A stretch of 64,000 bases of DNA from Sphingobacterium bambusae (GTDB lineage Bacteria > Bacteroidota > Bacteroidia > Sphingobacteriales > Sphingobacteriaceae). The position numbers and the translations under genes are program-made. The stretch covers positions 744,001-808,000 of the forward strand of contig NZ_CP138332.1 of assembly GCF_033955345.1 (NCBI RefSeq). The letters are read 5' to 3'. Below, piece after piece: positions 1-9,727 of this stretch (the first letter of the stretch is position 1; every line of letters starts with the position of its first letter). The notes beneath the pieces were generated by a model that had not been told where the DNA came from, did no database searches, and saw only the letters and a program-made list of their open reading frames with translations.

Positions 1-163
1 AGACCTCTTGAACGACATCTTTAGCATCCTCTCTATCTTTCGTTTTTTGAAATGCATGGTGCAGCAGCGGAATAGCATAACGACGATATAGCTCGGTATA
101 AGCATCATAATCGTCGGTTTGCACCAAAGCAACCAAATCCATATCGTTCAATCCTGTGTACAT
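1..163 (-). CDS. ECF RNA polymerase sigma factor, N-terminal part (cut by window start)
   Basis: Partial gene whose 5' end lies in the window; the rest continues beyond base 1. The reverse strand reads about 54 codons from an ATG at 163 (a second in-frame ATG is at 142). The residues MDLVALVQTDDYDAYTELY followed by a basic RRYAIPLL stretch and EDAKDVVQEV match sigma-70 region 2 of Bacteroidota ECF sigma factors, where an acidic DA.ElvQevF segment is typical. A TAnnTTTG-like -7 element (TATTTTTG, 187 to 180 on the minus strand) sits just upstream of the start. It is transcribed divergently from the sigma gene at 522. Its own FecR/SusCD partner, if any, would lie outside the window. The family call is good; the target regulon cannot be seen. 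Confidence 0.75.
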   Translation of the reverse strand, partial: MYTGLNDMDLVALVQTDDYDAYTELYRRYAIPLLHHAFQKTKDREDAKDVVQEV

Positions 164-521
164 GTCGGTAGTTGATAAACAAAAATAGAAAGACAATTAT
201 ACAAAAGCAACCTCTATATAAAAACAGGTTTCTTGTAATACGTTTTACATACTCGATTTAGTTTAATGATTTGCCCGATGGTCGGGAGCAGTCAGTAGAT
301 GTATATGTTAAATACATACAACCTTGAAGCGCACTCCTAGATGATGTCGCATCACTCGTATTTTAGCGTGCGCTGTTAACAATTTGAAGCTTCAAAAAAA
401 GAATAATGCTCAGAAGCTTACCAAACGCTAATATTAACTAAATTTAGAAGATTCGTCGACCGGAAAAAATGATTATTTCAGTATCAAACAATTATATTTG
501 CAAAGTTAATCACGATCAAAA
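164..521. other. Intergenic region between two divergent sigma genes
   Basis: No coding frame of note. It holds the putative minus-strand -7 element at 180-187 and the plus-strand -7 element at 493-500. No strong terminator or repeat was seen. Confidence 0.6.
493..500 (+). promoter_or_regulatory. Predicted -7 promoter element of the sigma/FecR/SusCD unit
   Basis: TATATTTG matches the Bacteroidota -7 consensus TAnnTTTG exactly. Transcription would start near 507, about 15 bases before the TTG start at 522, so the mRNA leader would be very short. The -33 element is weak (a T-rich run near 474-478). The match is short and occurs by chance in AT-rich DNA, so this is a prediction only. Confidence 0.45.
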
Positions 522-1112
522 TTGGCCATCTTCAGATTAGATAATGAATTGGATTTGCTCGAAAGGGTTGCTATGAAGGATGAAGAAGCTTTCAACAAGA
601 TCTACAACTTTTATTGTGACCGGGTCTATGCTTTTTCTCGACGGATTCTGCAGAATGATTTCTTGGCCGAAGAGGTAGTGCAAGATGTATTTACAAAATT
701 TTGGCAATACGATCAGCTTGCCGAAATTGAAGATCTGTATCTGTGGATAAGAGCCTTGGCTCGCAACCAATCCCTCAAGATCCTTCGTCGGCAGGCTGTA
801 GAGGTTCGAGCTGGGGTTGAACTGGCCAAAACATGGGTGGAGCATGGAGATCTGCTGAACGATCAAGTAAGCTACCGAGAGACCAAACGCTTGTTGGATA
901 AGTCTGTAAATAACCTCTCCGATCAGCAGCGAAAGGTGTACTTTCTCTGTCATGTAGAAGGACTATCCTATGAAGAAGCTGCTAAAAAGCTGGGCGTTTC
1001 TAAAAATACGCTCAAAACACACTTGAAAGCCGCATTAAAACATATTCGAAAGGACTTGCTTGCAGGGGATCGCCTGACAGCGATTTTATGTATCATGGGA
1101 CTACTTCGCTAA
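522..1112 (+). CDS. ECF RNA polymerase sigma factor (SusCD-associated)
   Basis: 196-residue sigma-70 family protein. Region 2 covers about residues 20-90 (LLERVAMKDEEAFNKIY, AEEVVQDVFTKFW) and region 4 about 130-180 (LSDQQRKVYFLCHVEGLSY then a helix-turn-helix EEAAKKLGVSKNTLKTHL). It should direct RNA polymerase to the downstream SusC/SusD genes when its FecR partner is relieved. The frame has no ATG before residue 18, but the conserved LLERVA segment begins upstream of that Met, so a TTG start at 522 is preferred; an in-frame TAA at 507-509 bars a longer protein. FecR follows 130 bp downstream on the same strand, the usual order of this regulatory cassette. The inducer is unknown. Confidence 0.88.
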   Translation: MAIFRLDNELDLLERVAMKDEEAFNKIYNFYCDRVYAFSRRILQNDFLAEEVVQDVFTKFWQYDQLAEIEDLYLWIRALARNQSLKILRRQAVEVRAGVELAKTWVEHGDLLNDQVSYRETKRLLDKSVNNLSDQQRKVYFLCHVEGLSYEEAAKKLGVSKNTLKTHLKAALKHIRKDLLAGDRLTAILCIMGLLR

Positions 1113-1242
1113 TGAATTCCTCTATTCAGTGAGGTTTTATTGATTCTTTAATAATTATTTTACATTTTCTTTGCTTTTTTTTAAAATAGACTCACCCTCG
1201 GGGATGGGGTTAGGGATCATATAGGTAAAGGGGACTATATTT

Positions 1243-2211
1243 ATGGATAATCGTCTACGATATTTACTAGATCGCTACTGCGAGGGAAGCGTCACGGAAA
1301 GTGAGCTTGCCGAATTTTATAATATTCTAGTGCAGCGGGGAGACCATCAGGAACTAAAGGATTTGCTAGATGAAAATTTTGATCAGCAATCCATTTCATC
1401 TATCCCACTAGATCGTAAAGAGTTTATTCGAGGTCTGATCGTGAATTCTGGTAAACCTAAGGCAAGGAGGCTTGTATTTAATCATTTCTTTCGGTATGCT
1501 GCCGCAGTGCTGATCTTGGCAAGTGCTATTGGCACTTATTACTGGCAGCGCGAGGCTATGGAAATCGAAGTCGTACCTTCTACAGTATCGCGGTTTTCAA
1601 ATAAGACCTTGAATCTTCCGGACGGGACGGTTGTTATCCTGAAAAAGGATGCAACTTTGCAGTTGGGAAGTACATTTGGTACAACCGATAGGGCTGTATT
1701 TCTTCGCGGAGAAGCATATTTCAGCGTAGCCAAAGATAGCGTACATTCCTTTGTTGTTAATACCCCGCATGGTATAGCAGCACGAGTGCTCGGTACTAAA
1801 TTTAATGTCAGGGCTGATTCGGATAAGCAAGTGGAAGTAACCGTGAGCGAGGGACGTGTACAGGTCGAATCTGGTAAAAGGGTCTTAAAAGTACTGGGCG
1901 CGGATCAGCAGTTAGTTTATTCAACACAAGACCATCGATTTGCAGAGAAAAAGGTCGACGCCTCAAAAATTGTTTCTTGGCAAACAAAGGACTTGTACTT
2001 CAATGATTTAACCCTAAACCAAGTCGCTAAAATATTAGAGGAAAAGTACCAGATCGCTATTCATATAAAGGACGCCAAACTTGGCGCTGAGCGTGTCTCG
2101 GCAACCTTCCTGGAAGATGAATCCTTGGAAGATGTTCTCCATGTACTCTGCTCATTTTTAAATGCTTCCTACAAAAAGGGCATCCATAATGAAATTATAA
2201 TCACCAAGTAG
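1243..2211 (+). CDS. FecR family anti-sigma factor
   Basis: 322-residue inner-membrane anti-sigma factor. The N-terminal ~80 residues are the cytoplasmic sigma-binding part. A single membrane helix lies at about 85-101 (AAAVLILASAIGTYY). The periplasmic FecR beta domain spans about 115-215 (LPDGTVVILKKDATLQ, RGEAYFSVAKD, VLGTKFNVRA, VTVSEGRVQV) and a DUF4974-like C-terminus about 250-320 (LYFNDLTLNQVAKILEEKY). In this family the C-terminal domain contacts the STN domain of the cognate TonB-linked transporter and passes the signal to the sigma factor. The adjacent SusC has an STN domain, so the three-part circuit is complete here. Confidence 0.92.
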   Translation: MDNRLRYLLDRYCEGSVTESELAEFYNILVQRGDHQELKDLLDENFDQQSISSIPLDRKEFIRGLIVNSGKPKARRLVFNHFFRYAAAVLILASAIGTYYWQREAMEIEVVPSTVSRFSNKTLNLPDGTVVILKKDATLQLGSTFGTTDRAVFLRGEAYFSVAKDSVHSFVVNTPHGIAARVLGTKFNVRADSDKQVEVTVSEGRVQVESGKRVLKVLGADQQLVYSTQDHRFAEKKVDASKIVSWQTKDLYFNDLTLNQVAKILEEKYQIAIHIKDAKLGAERVSATFLEDESLEDVLHVLCSFLNASYKKGIHNEIIITK

Positions 2212-2391
2212 TACCGCGCGATGTTGATGGTGCATGTCATAGTAAGAAAGGAGAATAAAAGACCGGCTTATCCAAAAAAATAATAAACATGCAGGGCTAG
2301 GCTCTGGATGAAAAATGCCTGGACCCGGGTGCAACCAGATCACAGGCTTGTGTTTTAAAATCTTACCAATCATTTAAAACTTTACTAAAAT

Positions 2392-5300
2392 ATGAATTTT
2401 TTTCGGGGAATTGTTCCCCCAAGTTTACTGTATAAAATTATGCGAATCAGCATATTAATAAATCTCGTGATGTTGACAGGTCTGCAGTTGTATGCCACGG
2501 AGATTCGTGGACAGCGATTAGATCAGACCAACGTAAAAGTATCGCTTTCAAACAGCGATCTACAATCGGCACTTGAGCAAATAGAGCACACAACTGCTTT
2601 TCGTTTTGTTTATAGAAACGATGATATCAAGAAATTTAAGGGACTGACGTTGCCGTCCGCAACGCGAACGGTCAGCCAAACGCTTGCACTTTTGTTGCAG
2701 GATACAGATATAGAATACACCCAGATGGGATCCAAAGTGCTGCTGCGCAGGACTGACAAACCATCGATTGAAAGCGAGCAGCGTTTCATCGATGTAACCG
2801 GTTCGGTACGAGATTCCTTGGGCAATCCACTCGCAGGGGCAAGTATATTGATTATGGGAAGCAACCGAGGTGTATCTTCGGATGCACGCGGACGATTTTC
2901 ATTCTCCCAAGTGGCAGATAACGCTAATCTATATTTTAAATTGATAGGCTATGAGGACAGGGTGCTACAGGTGGGAACTTCGATGGACGTTACACTAAAA
3001 TCACAGAGTGGCACTCTTGAAGAGGTTATCGTTAGCACTGGCTACCAAAAGATCAGTAAAGAGCAGGTTACCGGCTCTGTCGTCAGTCTTGGCGCCGAAG
3101 AACTGGAAAAGCGAAATGTTGTCAATATACTGGATAATCTCGAAGGTCGTGTCCCAGGCCTTACGCGCTATAATGGGGCAACCACCATTCGTGGGATTTC
3201 AACCATGCGGGCAAATGCCGATGTTCTTATTGTTGTTGACGGATATCCTCTTGAGGGAGGGATCGAAAATATTAACCCTTTTGATGTAGAGCGTATCACC
3301 GTACTCAAGGATGCTGCCGCCACGGCAATCTATGGAGCGCGGGCAACGAATGGGGTTATTGTAGTAGATACCAAGAAGGCTAAACAGATCGGGCGTACGC
3401 AAGTTGATCTCACTAGCAACATCACTGTGTCGCAGAAGCCTGATTACGGCAATTACCACTATATGTCTGCCGCCGAGCAGGTGCAATGGGAGCGCTCCTA
3501 CGCTGATTTTTATTTTAATGGTACCGGAAGCGGTTCAGCAGACCCGATTGCGGCATTCGAATCGAACGTTGAGGCAGGTTTGCCGATTACGGGTGTGCAA
3601 TATGCCTATTATGAGTTTCAAAAAGGACTAATATCCTCTCAAGAGCTTGAACAACGCTTGGCCGATTTTAGCCAAAATAATTTCTTTGACGAGTATAAAC
3701 GTTATGCCCTTCGCAATGAAATTACGCAGCAGTATAATGTCGGTATCCGTACGGCCTCGGACCGATCCAATTCAAACTTGGTGGTCAATTATACAGGCAA
3801 CAATGCGGGAATTATCAATGCATTTGATAGGCGATTGAATATTTCATTTAAAGGGGGATACAGAATTGCAGACTGGATAGATGCCAATTACGGTATCAAC
3901 GCCATTTTAGGCAATGCACGTAGCCATAACAACCAAAGTGCAACAACGCCTTTTAATGTTCCTGCCTACTACAGTATGTTTGGCGATGATGGGCAACGCG
4001 TTGCGTATGCATTGGATGAATTTAATGTCTACAGCTCTTATAATGAACTTTTTGCAGCGCAGCCAGCGCTATACGAAATGGGATTTAACCACCTTGATGA
4101 GCTTGAACGAGATTTTAATGATAGAAAATTGCGTAACACCAGATACTTTGTTGATCTAGATATAAAACCATTTAAAGGTTTGTCGATTAAGCCCCAGTTC
4201 CAATATGAAGATAATCGATCCGAGTCAAGTATTTATTCGGAGGAGGATAGCTATGCCATGCGTCGACTGATCAATGCCTATACCATTCAAAATGCAAACG
4301 GCACCTATTCCAATTTAATTCCTGCTGCCGGAAGATTAAGAAATAGCTTTACCAATGGGCCTAGCTACACCGCTCGCTTGCAGGCTGCCTTTGACCGTAC
4401 TTTTGGCGACCATACGGTATTTGCAATCGGCGGTGGAGAGTTTCGCGAGGTGGGAGCCATTACCCGCTCAAGTCTGCTTTTTGGATACGACGATCAGCTA
4501 CAATCCCAAGCGAACACATCACTAAATTTTGTAGCTTTGCGCGCACATACCACTAACTTTTGGGGAGCGAGGATTTACCCGAATGCACTTTTTGGTTCGG
4601 ATATTTCTGGTTTTACGACCGAAGATATCAAGAACCGGTTTGCATCGGCATACGGTAACATTACCTACACCTATAAGCGTAGGTATAATCTATTTGGATC
4701 GATCAGGAAAGATTATGCTAACGTTTTTGGACTGGACAAGGCGTATCGTGGACGTCCGCTGTGGTCTGTGGGTGGATCTTGGAATGTGACCAATGAGCCT
4801 TTTATGTCGCAAGTCGACTTCCTAAATAACTTAAAAATACGCGCAACATACGGGATCACCGGAAATATCTCCAGTACGACGACCTCACGACTAACCGCAA
4901 ACATTTTGGGAACTAATCCCTTGAGCGCTCAGCCCATTGCTACGATTGTAACCCCTCCCAACGAAAAACTTCGCTGGGAGAAAACTGCGACAACAAATTT
5001 TGGCGTAGATTTTAGCCTATTTCAGAATAGGTTGAGAGGAACATTGGACTATTACAGAAAGGAAGGTACTGATCTTTTCGCAACGACGCGATTGGATGCG
5101 ACAATTGGTTTCACACAGATGGTGATTAACAATGGAGATATGGTAAACGATGGTCTGGAAGGGTCTCTGAGCTATGATTGGTTCCGCGCGCGCACGGGAC
5201 GGAGTTTTCGCTGGTCTTCGACTGTGAACTTCGGATACAATAAAAACAGGATCACTTTTGTTGACGAACTTGTCACCAACCCGGCCGTGCTTGCCGGATC

Positions 5301-5940
5301 TAATACGTTCACCATAGGAAATCCCGTCAACTCGTTGTATTCTTATCAATTCCGGGGGTTGGATGAAACAGGACTACCATTGTGGCTGCTGCCGGACGGC
5401 TCATTGGTAACCACTAGTTTAAATAACGGCGATATTAACGCCGTCGTGTTTTCTGGAGGAGCTAACCCAGTGACAAATCTAGCATTAAACAACGAGGTGG
5501 CCTATAAAGGTTGGTCGTTGAATGTATTTATGATGTACTATGGAGGTCACTACCTGCGCGACAATCCTCCAAGGATATATCGAGAATTGATCTACGGCGC
5601 CGCGCCCAGTTACTTGTTGGATAGTTGGACACCTGAAAATACCGATACCGACATTCCTGCTTTCGGTGAATACTATCAGGCGGCATCCATTAACAATGCG
5701 CTACTGTTTGCGGATAGGTGGGTGAAAAAAGCTGACTTTTTTAGGGTGCGTACTATAGCCCTAGGCTACACATTGCCCAAATTGGTATCAAACACGCTTA
5801 AGGTAGATAACATCAAGCTACGTTTTCAGGTAGACAACCCCAATCTGATCTGGACAAAAGTGCCGTTGGATATAGACTCTGAAACCCGCGGTCTACGCAC
5901 TCCTACAAATTATGTTTTTGGTCTAAACCTAACTTTTTAA
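2392..5940 (+). CDS. SusC/RagA-type TonB-linked outer membrane protein with STN domain
   Basis: 1182-residue outer-membrane TonB-dependent transporter. In order: signal peptide (about 1-37), STN secretin/TonB signalling domain (about 45-120, VSLSNSDLQSALEQI), carboxypeptidase-regulatory-like beta domain (about 135-210, VTGSVRDSLGNPLAGASI), the SusC plug (EEVIVSTGYQ, ITVLKDAAATAIYGARATNGV) and a long beta-barrel ending in a phenylalanine (FGLNLTF). Size is normal for STN-bearing SusC proteins. It is followed three bases later by SusD and preceded by sigma and FecR, which indicates trans-envelope signalling: ligand binding relieves FecR. The substrate is not evident, because no glycoside hydrolase accompanies it, only a thioredoxin-like protein. 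Confidence 0.94.
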   Translation: MNFFRGIVPPSLLYKIMRISILINLVMLTGLQLYATEIRGQRLDQTNVKVSLSNSDLQSALEQIEHTTAFRFVYRNDDIKKFKGLTLPSATRTVSQTLALLLQDTDIEYTQMGSKVLLRRTDKPSIESEQRFIDVTGSVRDSLGNPLAGASILIMGSNRGVSSDARGRFSFSQVADNANLYFKLIGYEDRVLQVGTSMDVTLKSQSGTLEEVIVSTGYQKISKEQVTGSVVSLGAEELEKRNVVNILDNLEGRVPGLTRYNGATTIRGISTMRANADVLIVVDGYPLEGGIENINPFDVERITVLKDAAATAIYGARATNGVIVVDTKKAKQIGRTQVDLTSNITVSQKPDYGNYHYMSAAEQVQWERSYADFYFNGTGSGSADPIAAFESNVEAGLPITGVQYAYYEFQKGLISSQELEQRLADFSQNNFFDEYKRYALRNEITQQYNVGIRTASDRSNSNLVVNYTGNNAGIINAFDRRLNISFKGGYRIADWIDANYGINAILGNARSHNNQSATTPFNVPAYYSMFGDDGQRVAYALDEFNVYSSYNELFAAQPALYEMGFNHLDELERDFNDRKLRNTRYFVDLDIKPFKGLSIKPQFQYEDNRSESSIYSEEDSYAMRRLINAYTIQNANGTYSNLIPAAGRLRNSFTNGPSYTARLQAAFDRTFGDHTVFAIGGGEFREVGAITRSSLLFGYDDQLQSQANTSLNFVALRAHTTNFWGARIYPNALFGSDISGFTTEDIKNRFASAYGNITYTYKRRYNLFGSIRKDYANVFGLDKAYRGRPLWSVGGSWNVTNEPFMSQVDFLNNLKIRATYGITGNISSTTTSRLTANILGTNPLSAQPIATIVTPPNEKLRWEKTATTNFGVDFSLFQNRLRGTLDYYRKEGTDLFATTRLDATIGFTQMVINNGDMVNDGLEGSLSYDWFRARTGRSFRWSSTVNFGYNKNRITFVDELVTNPAVLAGSNTFTIGNPVNSLYSYQFRGLDETGLPLWLLPDGSLVTTSLNNGDINAVVFSGGANPVTNLALNNEVAYKGWSLNVFMMYYGGHYLRDNPPRIYRELIYGAAPSYLLDSWTPENTDTDIPAFGEYYQAASINNALLFADRWVKKADFFRVRTIALGYTLPKLVSNTLKVDNIKLRFQVDNPNLIWTKVPLDIDSETRGLRTPTNYVFGLNLTF

Positions 5941-5943
5941 GGT

Positions 5944-7359
5944 ATGAAAATAATTAATAGATTATTAATGGTAATCCTTTGCGCGGTTTCCATGAACTCT
6001 TGTGATCGCTACACAGATCTGACGCCAAAAGGAAAAAATCTACTGCTGAATGTAGATGATCTGGATTACTTACTGAATGTTAATCTTTCCGCATCCACAG
6101 CATTCTACATGCAAAATTTGCCGGCCTTGACAAATGATATGTACCTGACAACGGTAAGCAATATCCTAGCAAATAACCAAACGATGAATTATGCGATCCT
6201 GACCTATGATGAAACGCTCAATAGGGCGGATCTTCAGAAAACCGACTTGGTTTATGAGCAGCTTTACGCGCTGATCAGCTCCCGTCTAAATGTCCTTTTG
6301 GATCAGGTAGACAATGCAGAGGGAGATGTTTTAAAGGGGAAGCGCCTTAAAGCCGAAGCATTGACGTTACGCGCATTTCTGCATTACTTGGTTGTCAATA
6401 TTTATGCGAAAGCCTATGATCCTGCTACAGCCGCACGCGAGGGCGGCATTGCATATATGGACAAATTGGATTTTGAAAACTTGCCGCAAAAAAGCACGGT
6501 GGAGGAAGTTTATCAAAAGATTTTGACGGATTTAAGGCTGGCCGAAGAGCTTGATGCCCTGCATGATCTACCTCAAGTAGTAACGCGACCGAGCAAGGCT
6601 TTTCTTTACGCGGTTAAGGCAGAGGTCTTTAGAACAATGCGACGTTACGAGGACGCAATTGTTGCTGCGGACAAGGCTTTGACATATAACAATAATTTAG
6701 AAGATCATCGACCGTTTATCGCTACAGGTATTGCCGTACGCACAAACCGGACTGCAAGCGATAACATTTTGCTCGCGGCAGATAAGTTGAATAATCCGAC
6801 ATTTAGGGTTGTATCTATAGAAGTTATGGAGAAATATTTCGAAAAAGGGTATATCTTAAAGGATTACACTTCAACCTATTCTTATACTACCGGGGGCGTA
6901 AATTATAGTGAACTTAATGGAACACAGTTCGCTTTTGCTGGGGCGCTCATGTTTTATGCAAATGGCTATCAGCAGAATGCCGCGGGAATGACGGTTTCAG
7001 ACCTGTACTTTATAAAAGCCGAGTCGCTGATTCGGTTGGGACGTTATGTTGATGCAATGACCCTTCTAAATTATGTTAAAGAAAGGCGTTTTCATCCCAG
7101 CGATTATGTGCCCTATGTGGCAACTGATGAACAACAGGCGATGGCTGTCTTTAAGAAGTTATCCCGACTGGAATTTCTATTTACGTGGAAAAACTATGTG
7201 AATATCAAACGGTGGAACACCGAGGATCGCTATAAGGAAACGATTACTCGAACTATAAATGGAAAAGTGTATAGTTTGTCCCCCCAGTCTCCTCTTTGGA
7301 TATTTCCATTCCCGCAGAGCGTAACAAACTATAATACAAATATGACCCAAAATTATTAA
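5944..7359 (+). CDS. SusD/RagB family outer-membrane nutrient-binding lipoprotein
   Basis: 471-residue surface lipoprotein. A short signal peptide ends in the lipobox SMNSC, giving a lipidated Cys at about residue 20. The body is an all-helical TPR-like SusD fold (LKAEALTLRAFLHYLVVNIY, AFLYAVKAEVFRTMRRYEDAI), with the C-terminal LIRLGRYVDAMTLLN and RLEFLFTWKNYVNIKRW segments that close SusD proteins. It would cap the SusC barrel encoded immediately upstream and hand ligand to it. It belongs to the smaller SusD-like group seen with STN-type SusC and thioredoxins rather than to classic starch SusD. Ligand unknown. Confidence 0.9.
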   Translation: MKIINRLLMVILCAVSMNSCDRYTDLTPKGKNLLLNVDDLDYLLNVNLSASTAFYMQNLPALTNDMYLTTVSNILANNQTMNYAILTYDETLNRADLQKTDLVYEQLYALISSRLNVLLDQVDNAEGDVLKGKRLKAEALTLRAFLHYLVVNIYAKAYDPATAAREGGIAYMDKLDFENLPQKSTVEEVYQKILTDLRLAEELDALHDLPQVVTRPSKAFLYAVKAEVFRTMRRYEDAIVAADKALTYNNNLEDHRPFIATGIAVRTNRTASDNILLAADKLNNPTFRVVSIEVMEKYFEKGYILKDYTSTYSYTTGGVNYSELNGTQFAFAGALMFYANGYQQNAAGMTVSDLYFIKAESLIRLGRYVDAMTLLNYVKERRFHPSDYVPYVATDEQQAMAVFKKLSRLEFLFTWKNYVNIKRWNTEDRYKETITRTINGKVYSLSPQSPLWIFPFPQSVTNYNTNMTQNY

Positions 7360-7371
7360 AGAAGAATTATT

Positions 7372-8499
7372 ATGAATAGAAAATATCTAATCGTACATAT
7401 CATGTTGCTTTTGCTCTTATCATATGCTGAGTCATTTGCGCAAAAAATTAAAACAGGTGAGTATTCCCTGAGCGGAAATTTCAAAGCACTTGATGGTTAC
7501 ACCGGAAAGGTTTATATGTATGGGCGTACGCTAGATCAGGAAATATTCCGAGATTCCGTTCAGGTTCAAGGTGGGAAATTTCATTTTTCAGGTAAACTGG
7601 ATGAGCCCATGCGGGTCTCTATTTATAGTGAGAAAACCGAAAGATTTCCAAACCAGATTGCTTTTAATGTGTATTTAGAAAATAGTAGAATTGTGGTTTC
7701 TGACGAGAAAGGTGTTAAAATTGTTGGAGCTAGACTACAAACCGAAAGTGATTCCATTAATCGCTATTTGAAAGCTAAAAGTGGTTTAGACACAATCAGC
7801 GCGGCCTACCAACATGCACTATCTGCGAAGGATTCTGTGACTATGGCAAATATGGTAACGATGCATGCTCGTGCGTTAACTACTTATAAGAAACTTTTAG
7901 TTGATGTCATACAGGATAATAAATCAAACTATTTGACTTTGGATATGTTGGCCGATCTCATCAGCAGTAGAGAGGAAGAAGATGTTAAAACAGCAAAGGC
8001 ATTATTTATAACTTTGTCCCCATCAGTGCGGGAAACTAAACGTGGACAGCTACTTTCGGAAACTATAGCGTTTCATGAAAAAGGCTATATTATAGGTAAA
8101 CCTGCAGGAGAGTTCCTGATGACCGATAAGGACGGGAAGGATGTTAAGTTGTCTGATTATCACGGAAAATATGTTCTGCTGGAATTCTGGGCATCTTGGT
8201 GTAAACCATGTCGTGCGGAGAACCCAAATTTAATCAAAGCATATCATGCCTTCAAGGCGAAGGGATTTGATATCCTCGCGGTTTCCATTGATACAGACCG
8301 AACGCGTTGGATTAAAGCTATTCAAGAAGATGACCTACCTTGGACCCACGTAAGCGATTTGGCTAAGAAGAATGCTGCAGCCACGCAGTTTGGTGTTGAT
8401 GCAATTCCATCTAATTTCTTAATTGCCCCCAATGGTACCGTAATAGCGCGCAATTTACGCGGCGAAAAACTACAGGAGAAACTGTTAGAATTGCTTTGA
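7372..8499 (+). CDS. TlpA/ResA-like thioredoxin with N-terminal DUF4369-type domain
   Basis: 375-residue exported thiol-disulphide oxidoreductase. It has a signal peptide (about 1-23), a DUF4369-like beta domain (about 30-130, SGNFKALDGYTGKVYMYGR), a helical linker, and a thioredoxin fold (about 240-375) with the active site WASWCKPCR (Cys277 and Cys280) and the cis-proline loop DAIPSNFLIAPNG. It follows SusD by 12 bases and is last in the operon, ahead of a terminator. Members of this family reduce or isomerise disulphides in the periplasm. Its link to the SusCD pair is known only as a frequent neighbourhood, so the role here is inferred. Confidence 0.9.
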   Translation: MNRKYLIVHIMLLLLLSYAESFAQKIKTGEYSLSGNFKALDGYTGKVYMYGRTLDQEIFRDSVQVQGGKFHFSGKLDEPMRVSIYSEKTERFPNQIAFNVYLENSRIVVSDEKGVKIVGARLQTESDSINRYLKAKSGLDTISAAYQHALSAKDSVTMANMVTMHARALTTYKKLLVDVIQDNKSNYLTLDMLADLISSREEEDVKTAKALFITLSPSVRETKRGQLLSETIAFHEKGYIIGKPAGEFLMTDKDGKDVKLSDYHGKYVLLEFWASWCKPCRAENPNLIKAYHAFKAKGFDILAVSIDTDRTRWIKAIQEDDLPWTHVSDLAKKNAAATQFGVDAIPSNFLIAPNGTVIARNLRGEKLQEKLLELL

Positions 8500-8530
8500 T
8501 TGCTGTAGGTGATCTATCATTTAAATATAG

Positions 8531-8572
8531 TTTACTAAAGAGAGCGACCGAAAAGGCGCCCTCTTTAGTAAA
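8531..8572 (+). terminator. Intrinsic terminator after the sigma/FecR/SusCD/thioredoxin operon
   Basis: A perfect 12-bp stem TTTACTAAAGAG / CTCTTTAGTAAA (8531-8542 with 8561-8572), extended inward by three more pairs after one mismatch. It lies 31 bases past the thioredoxin stop codon. The following T tract is poor (TATCTATTTT), so efficiency is uncertain. Confidence 0.7.
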
Positions 8573-9015
8573 TATCTATTTTATCAATATTGGAAAGCGT
8601 CTATACTAAGCCAACATTTCCCCAGAAGCGTGACAGCATTTATCACTTGGCGATTTGGACAAGTAAAAATAATCTGAGACGTCTTTCAGATTTGCATCTT
8701 TAGTGGCACTATAAATAAGTCTTGCATAGCGAAATGTAATAATATCAATATCTGATGACTTTCCTTCACTAACCGTAATTTACCATTATATCAGGAGCTA
8801 CACACTACTAATTCTCGACGATTGACTTACAAAGAAATCAAATAAGCGTGAGCACTTATTTAAGATTGGGCAACCTTCAAGATAAAACCTTATTTTAAAT
8901 CAAATTAACAAGAAATATAACGGATCGGCGCGAGCTATTAATTATAGAATTTACGTTGCATTCCGTTATGAGGAGTAAATCCAAACGAAATTTCAGCAAC
9001 TTACCTTCCACTATC
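8573..9015. other. Gene-poor region with a short orphan open frame
   Basis: On the minus strand an open stretch runs from 8779 to a TAG at 8606 (about 57 codons, including ITFRYARLIYSATKDANL and SPSDKCCHASGEMLA). It has no clear start codon and begins right after a stop, so it may be the tail of a decayed gene. No family is recognised. Nothing else is seen here. Confidence 0.3.
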
Positions 9016-9444
9016 TTACTGACCGGTAGCTTGCCTCGCCAGTAATTTCCAACCATCTTTTTGTTCTATCCACAAGTTAGTAAATCGCCGATTTTTCACC
9101 TTTCCATCGCTAGCAAATTCTTTTTCAGCCCCCATAACGATTGCTAGAGGACCTTGAAAGGTTATTCTTTCAACACTCCGCTCTACTTTGGGAAAAACGT
9201 GCCCATTTTTTATTAAGACTAAGATGTCTTTCACACCAACTATTTTACCAACTGCATTATTCACAACATAATTATCCATCCATATGTTTTTTAATGCACT
9301 TGTATCTTTTTTGTCTAATAAGGTCGTCCATTCCTTCTCCAATTTTCGAAGCTGGCATTCCCTACTTATGGTTTGCCCTATTAATTTACCTGATAAAAAA
9401 AACAAAATAATTAGCCCAAAAACTGATTTACTTAATAAATTCAT
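9016..9444 (-). CDS. Secreted NTF2/SnoaL-like protein (DUF4440 type)
   Basis: 142-residue protein with a signal peptide (about 1-23, ending near GKLIGQ) and a single cone-shaped NTF2-like domain. Characteristic segments are LEKEWTTLLDKKDTSALKNIW, FQGPLAIVMGAEKEFA and FTNLWIEQKDGWKLLARQATGQ, the last being the typical final strand of DUF4440 proteins. The family binds small ligands or has minor enzymatic roles, and no specific activity can be inferred. It stands alone, about 280 bp from the fucosidase gene that is upstream on the same strand. A link to fucose metabolism is not shown. Confidence 0.75.
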   Translation of the reverse strand: MNLLSKSVFGLIILFFLSGKLIGQTISRECQLRKLEKEWTTLLDKKDTSALKNIWMDNYVVNNAVGKIVGVKDILVLIKNGHVFPKVERSVERITFQGPLAIVMGAEKEFASDGKVKNRRFTNLWIEQKDGWKLLARQATGQ

Positions 9445-9727
9445 ATATGAAATGTTTCAAATCAAAAATCAATTTTAAATATACAACAATTTTACAAGAG
9501 AAAAAAGCTAAATATTTGTTTAATACTATTTACCCCAAATACGCAATACGAATATTTCATAGGCCACACCTAGGGGCTAATTGCGCACTTCCTATAAGAA
9601 GATTTATAACTAGCGGAAGATTGTTTTTGCAAGTATTTACGGGTTAATTTGATTCTTATACTTTATTAATAATTTTTGCCTAGACTATATATACCTTTTC
9701 AGCAACCCAACTCATCTCCGTGTTGAA

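Noticed and set aside
2212..2391. Possible riboswitch or leader structure before the first susC
   Set aside because: Some weak GC-rich pairing is visible, but no known riboswitch core could be recognised.
9141..9647. Plus-strand frames opposite the NTF2-like gene and downstream
   Set aside because: Antisense shadows or AT-rich random frames without conserved features.
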